From contig DUZW01000017.1 of assembly GCA_013349295.1 (NCBI GenBank), forward strand, positions 1 through 64,000: a stretch of 64,000 nucleotides of DNA, in the 5' to 3' direction. Source of the DNA: Deltaproteobacteria bacterium (GTDB lineage Bacteria; Desulfobacterota; Desulfobulbia; Desulfobulbales; Desulfurivibrionaceae). The notes beneath the pieces were generated by a model. The model did no database searches. It was not told where the DNA came from and worked only from the letters and a program-made list of their open reading frames with translations. Of this stretch, positions 61,408 through 64,000 are shown in pieces. Made by a program: the position numbers and the translations under genes. Numbering within the stretch: the first letter of the stretch is position 1; each line of letters begins with the position of its first letter.

Positions 61408-62247
61408 ATGGGTTTTTCAGGAAAACTTGGCTTTGTCGGCGGGGGGTTGATGGCCGAAGCCTTGATCAAGGGCATTACAGGAGCCGGACTCGTCGAGGCC
61501 GGACAGATTCTGGTCGCAGATCCCAGCGATGCCCGGCAGGCGGTGTTGCAAAAGGAATATAATGTTGCCGCGGTTTCGGAGGCCACTGCTGTCTGGGCGG
61601 AGTGCAAGGTTGTAATTCTTGCGGTCAAGCCGCAGGTGATAGGTGCGGTTCTCCGCGATTTTAAGGAGAAGATACATGCGGATCACCTGATTATCTCCAT
61701 AGCTGCTGGTATCCCGCTGGCCGTGCTGGAAGGCGCGGTTTCCGGGTGTGGTTGTCGGATTATCCGGGTAATGCCCAACACCCCGGCCATCGTGCTCAAG
61801 GGCGCTTCCGCCTTAAGTCCTGGTAAGGGCGTGAGTCCCGAGGATTTGGCCGTGGCGAGCAGTATTTTCGATGCGGTCGGTGTAAGTTTTGTGCTGGACG
61901 AGGCCTATCTCGACGCAGTTACAGGATTGAGCGGCAGCGGCCCTGCCTATGTGTTCACCTTTATCGAAGCCTTGATCGATGCCGGGGTCAAGGTGGGCCT
62001 GGCTCGGCCCGTGGCGCAGACCCTTGCCCTGCAAACGGTGCTTGGTTCCGTTCTGCTGGCGTTGGATGGGGCCAAGCATCCCGCCGAATTACGGGCCATG
62101 GTGACTTCTCCCGGCGGCACAACCATTGCGGGTTTGCATGAACTTGAAAAGGGGGCCTTTCGGGCTCTCGTCACGAACGCGGTTGAAGCAGCCACCAACC
62201 GCTCCTGTGAACTTGGACGGCTTGTGGTTTCCGGTACCGGCAAGTAG
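61408..62247 (+). CDS. proC: pyrroline-5-carboxylate reductase
   Basis: 279 residues. ProC makes proline from pyrroline-5-carboxylate with NAD(P)H. The Rossmann motif GFVGGGLMAEALIKG, VILAVKPQ, RVMPNTPAIVLKGASAL (in parts) and the C-terminal family signature VTGLSGSGPAYVF plus MVTSPGGTTIAGLHELE are all present. The ATG at 61408 has AAGGAG upstream (about 6-8 nt). Followed by nadK on the same strand 122 nt away. Confidence 0.97.
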   Translation: MGFSGKLGFVGGGLMAEALIKGITGAGLVEAGQILVADPSDARQAVLQKEYNVAAVSEATAVWAECKVVILAVKPQVIGAVLRDFKEKIHADHLIISIAAGIPLAVLEGAVSGCGCRIIRVMPNTPAIVLKGASALSPGKGVSPEDLAVASSIFDAVGVSFVLDEAYLDAVTGLSGSGPAYVFTFIEALIDAGVKVGLARPVAQTLALQTVLGSVLLALDGAKHPAELRAMVTSPGGTTIAGLHELEKGAFRALVTNAVEAATNRSCELGRLVVSGTGK

Positions 62248-62369
62248 CTTGGCGTTTAACCGTGCCGCATCCGCTTTGCAGTCTCGCTACGCTGCGCAAC
62301 GTGTACATTTCAGGGATTGAGTCATGTCTTTTCGTTTTTGGCTCACGATTACCATAGATTGGGGTAGTA

Positions 62370-63209
62370 ATGGAAATCCGTAAGGTTGGGATCATCTGTA
62401 AAAAGGATTCGCCCGCTGCATTGGGAATGAGCAAAGAACTGCTTCCCTGGCTGGCGGGGCGGGGTATTTCAGCCGAGGTAGATACCATTGCCGATGATAT
62501 GGACCTGCTTATCATTTTGGGCGGGGACGGCACCCTGCTCCATGTCGCAGATCAGGCAAGCCGTCTGCAAGTGCCGGTGGTCGGCGTGAATCTCGGCGAT
62601 CTTGGCTTCCTGACCGAAGTGGCGGTCGGCGAGCGCTATGAGGTTTTGGAAAGTATTTTGGCCGGGCAGGTGGTTGTTGAGGAAAGGCTGATGCTCAAGG
62701 CCAGGGTTCATCGCAACGGCGAAACGGCTGCCTGGCGCTATGCCCTGAATGATGTCGTGGTCAGCAAGGGCAGCGCTGACCGGCTTGCCCAGTTAAGCAC
62801 TTGGGCCGATCAGGAGTACATCACAACCTATCGGGCGGATGGCCTGATCTTTTCCTCCCCCACCGGTTCCACGGCCTACAATCTTTCCGCCGGCGGACCC
62901 ATCGTCAACCCGGCCATGGAATCCATTCTGGTTACGCCGATCTGTCCGTTCATGCTGGAAAGCCGTCCCGTGCTTCTCCCCGCAGCGGTTTGCCTTACGA
63001 CCAGACTTGCCGAGCAGGCAAACGAGGTGAATGTCATTGTCGATGGTCAGCCTGCCTGGGAAATGTCGGCCGGCGATACCCTGGAGGTGATGGCTTCGGA
63101 AAGGAAGCTGCGGCTCTTCTGCTCTCCCCAAAAGGATTATTTTGAAATCCTGCGCAGCAAGCTGAATTGGGGGGGGAGGGCAGGCGGGGCAGGAAAAAAC
63201 AAATATTGA
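62370..63209 (+). CDS. nadK: NAD kinase
   Basis: 279 residues. NadK makes NADP from NAD with ATP. The GGDGT motif (51-55), VVGVNLGDLGFLTEV, the NDVVVSKG block, DGLIFSSPTGSTAYNLSAGGPI (in parts) and PICPFML are diagnostic. The C-terminal tail GGRAGGAGKNKY is unusual but harmless. The ATG at 62370 lacks a good Shine-Dalgarno. A bidirectional terminator follows. Confidence 0.96.
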   Translation: MEIRKVGIICKKDSPAALGMSKELLPWLAGRGISAEVDTIADDMDLLIILGGDGTLLHVADQASRLQVPVVGVNLGDLGFLTEVAVGERYEVLESILAGQVVVEERLMLKARVHRNGETAAWRYALNDVVVSKGSADRLAQLSTWADQEYITTYRADGLIFSSPTGSTAYNLSAGGPIVNPAMESILVTPICPFMLESRPVLLPAAVCLTTRLAEQANEVNVIVDGQPAWEMSAGDTLEVMASERKLRLFCSPQKDYFEILRSKLNWGGRAGGAGKNKY

Positions 63210-63233
63210 TGGAGCATGTCTACAAGTGCTAAA

Positions 63234-63271
63234 AAAAGCGGAAGCCTCTCTGTTATGAGGCTTCCGCTTTT
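63234..63271 (+). terminator. bidirectional intrinsic terminator between nadK and the YtxH gene
   Basis: AAAAGCGGAAGCCTC (63234-63248) pairs perfectly with GAGGCTTCCGCTTTT (63257-63271) around an 8-nt loop; the A and T flanks allow it to work on both strands. Confidence 0.92.
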
Positions 63272-63298
63272 GTATTGTAACGCTCTTCTTAATTGAGG

Positions 63299-63685
63299 CT
63301 ATTCTTTGTCCAGCTTGTGGGAGAGCGCTTCCCGTTCTTCCTGCATGGCGATTTTCCCGGCCTCGATGGCTTCGCTGAGGGTTCTTTTCTTCTCGTCGAG
63401 AAATTCCTTCCCTTGCGCGGCAAGGTCCGTGCCTCTGTTGATGAGTTCCTTGCCCCTGGCGATCATGTCCTTGCTCCGCTCAAGGGCGGTTTCTTTGTAT
63501 TCCTTGAAATCGTCGGGGAAGGTCTTGGCTTTTTCCTTCAGATCGGCGCCGTAATCGGCCAGCAATTCCCTGGTCTCCTGTCCGGTTTTCGGGGCGGTTA
63601 ACAGGGCGATGGCAGCGCCGACAACCGTGCCGGCCAAAAAAGCCAATACTGCTGTGCTGGAATTGTCGCAATTGTCTCTGCTCAT
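63299..63685 (-). CDS. YtxH-domain membrane protein
   Basis: 128 residues. A Ser/Asn/Asp-rich start is followed by a single membrane segment (AVLAFLAGTVVGAAIALLTAP, in parts), then a long amphipathic, highly charged helical region with heptad-like spacing (LKEKAKTFPDDFKEYKETA, LINRGTDLAAQGKEFLDEKK). The G-x-x-x-G-A-x-A-LLTAPKTG pattern is the YtxH (gas-vesicle-like) signature of small envelope proteins often linked to stress; function is not established. It begins just after the DUF948-like gene on the same strand. Confidence 0.87.
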   Translation of the reverse strand: MSRDNCDNSSTAVLAFLAGTVVGAAIALLTAPKTGQETRELLADYGADLKEKAKTFPDDFKEYKETALERSKDMIARGKELINRGTDLAAQGKEFLDEKKRTLSEAIEAGKIAMQEEREALSHKLDKE

Positions 63686-63686
63686 A

Positions 63687-64000
63687 TCAATCTCCTTTTT
63701 TGGTGTTTTTCCGTGATCGGTTGAGGAAATGAGAGAAGGCCATGATCCCGGCGCTGAACCCGCCTATCTTGGTGATAAACGGGCGCACCGTATCCTTGAG
63801 CATGGTGGTGGTAGTGAGCAAGGTGTCCGCCGATTTTTGCGCGGTATAGATGATCGAATCGGTTTTCTCCAGCTTGTCGCTCAGGGAAAGAGCGAGTACC
63901 TGTATTTCGTCTGCCGCCTCGGTCAGTGACTGGCAGAGCGGGTCCACATTCGTGTTCAATGCTTCAATGAGAATTTCGGCTTTCTGCAAGGTGCGCCGGA
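63687..64000 (-). CDS. DUF948-like protein, 3' part (5' end outside window)
   Basis: The frame is open to the window edge, so the start is missing; a TTG at 63989 is internal. About 104 residues are visible: a helical region (LQKAEILIEALNTNVDPL, LSLSDKLEKTDSIIYTAQK) then LKDTVRPFITKIGGFSAGIMAFSHFLNRSRKN (in parts). The KAExLIEALNxxVDPL pattern fits DUF948, small proteins with an N-terminal membrane anchor and coiled coil, frequently encoded next to YtxH proteins, as here. Function unknown. Confidence 0.65.
   Translation of the reverse strand, partial: RRTLQKAEILIEALNTNVDPLCQSLTEAADEIQVLALSLSDKLEKTDSIIYTAQKSADTLLTTTTMLKDTVRPFITKIGGFSAGIMAFSHFLNRSRKNTKKGD

Overview
The window looks like core chromosome of a Gram-negative, anaerobic deltaproteobacterium (Desulfobacterota, most likely the Desulfobulbales). 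The indications are the gene order rpsF-rpsR-DUF2232-rplI-dnaB, a manganese-type (DHH) pyrophosphatase, DUF3786 and XXXCH-type proteins, a multiheme c-type cytochrome that appears to contain selenocysteine, many two-component and cyclic-di-GMP genes, and lipid A/Kdo/LPS-transport genes. The assignment is inferred from gene content; no rRNA is present.

Layout. 1-2.6 kb: end of argC, truA, and a class I aminotransferase. 2.6-14.1 kb (mostly minus strand): a small unknown protein, a DtxR/MntR-type metal regulator with a clear promoter and operator-like repeat, dusB, transketolase, leuS-lptE, then dnaB, rplI, DUF2232, rpsR and rpsF. 14.2-19.4 kb: mazG, a protein with two AP2-like repeats, a HAD phosphatase, a lone receiver protein, Mn-pyrophosphatase, and a secreted carbonic-anhydrase-like protein lacking its zinc ligands. 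19.6-22.3 kb: grpE-dnaK, ending in a terminator that is directly followed by a roughly 154-nt relic of a group IIC intron. 22.4-25.4 kb (minus): a selenocysteine-containing tetraheme 5'-nucleotidase-like protein, and rarA. 25.5-31 kb (minus): a signalling cluster of FHA protein, Ser/Thr kinase with a WD40 propeller, PP2C phosphatase, XXXCH protein and Fe-S/DUF3786 protein. 31.2-38.6 kb: HDOD protein, BepA-like protease, recN, a PP-loop/NFACT-R-like tRNA sulfurtransferase candidate, and an NtrC-type regulator. 38.7-47.5 kb: tRNA-Thr, a PAS-LuxR regulator, and a 1557-residue hybrid histidine kinase translationally coupled to an HD-GYP response regulator. 47.5-49.5 kb (minus): RhlE-like helicase followed by two tandemly duplicated cold-shock genes. 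50-55 kb: BON lipoprotein, TrmJ, tRNA-His, a zinc-ribbon protein, purM and mog. 55-64 kb: envelope and housekeeping genes murJ, rsmE, waaA-lpxK, lpxC, proC, nadK, a YtxH protein, and the end of a DUF948-like gene running off the window.

The strongest unusual signal is the in-frame UGA at 23917-23919. It replaces the second Cys of an EPCGC motif and is followed, 12 nt later, by a six-base-pair hairpin with a GGUCU loop, as expected of a bacterial SECIS element. Gene callers would split or truncate this gene. Further items are the group IIC intron relic behind the dnaK terminator, the carbonic-anhydrase-like pseudoenzyme, the FHA-kinase-phosphatase cluster, and the tandem duplication of a cold-shock gene with its whole leader.
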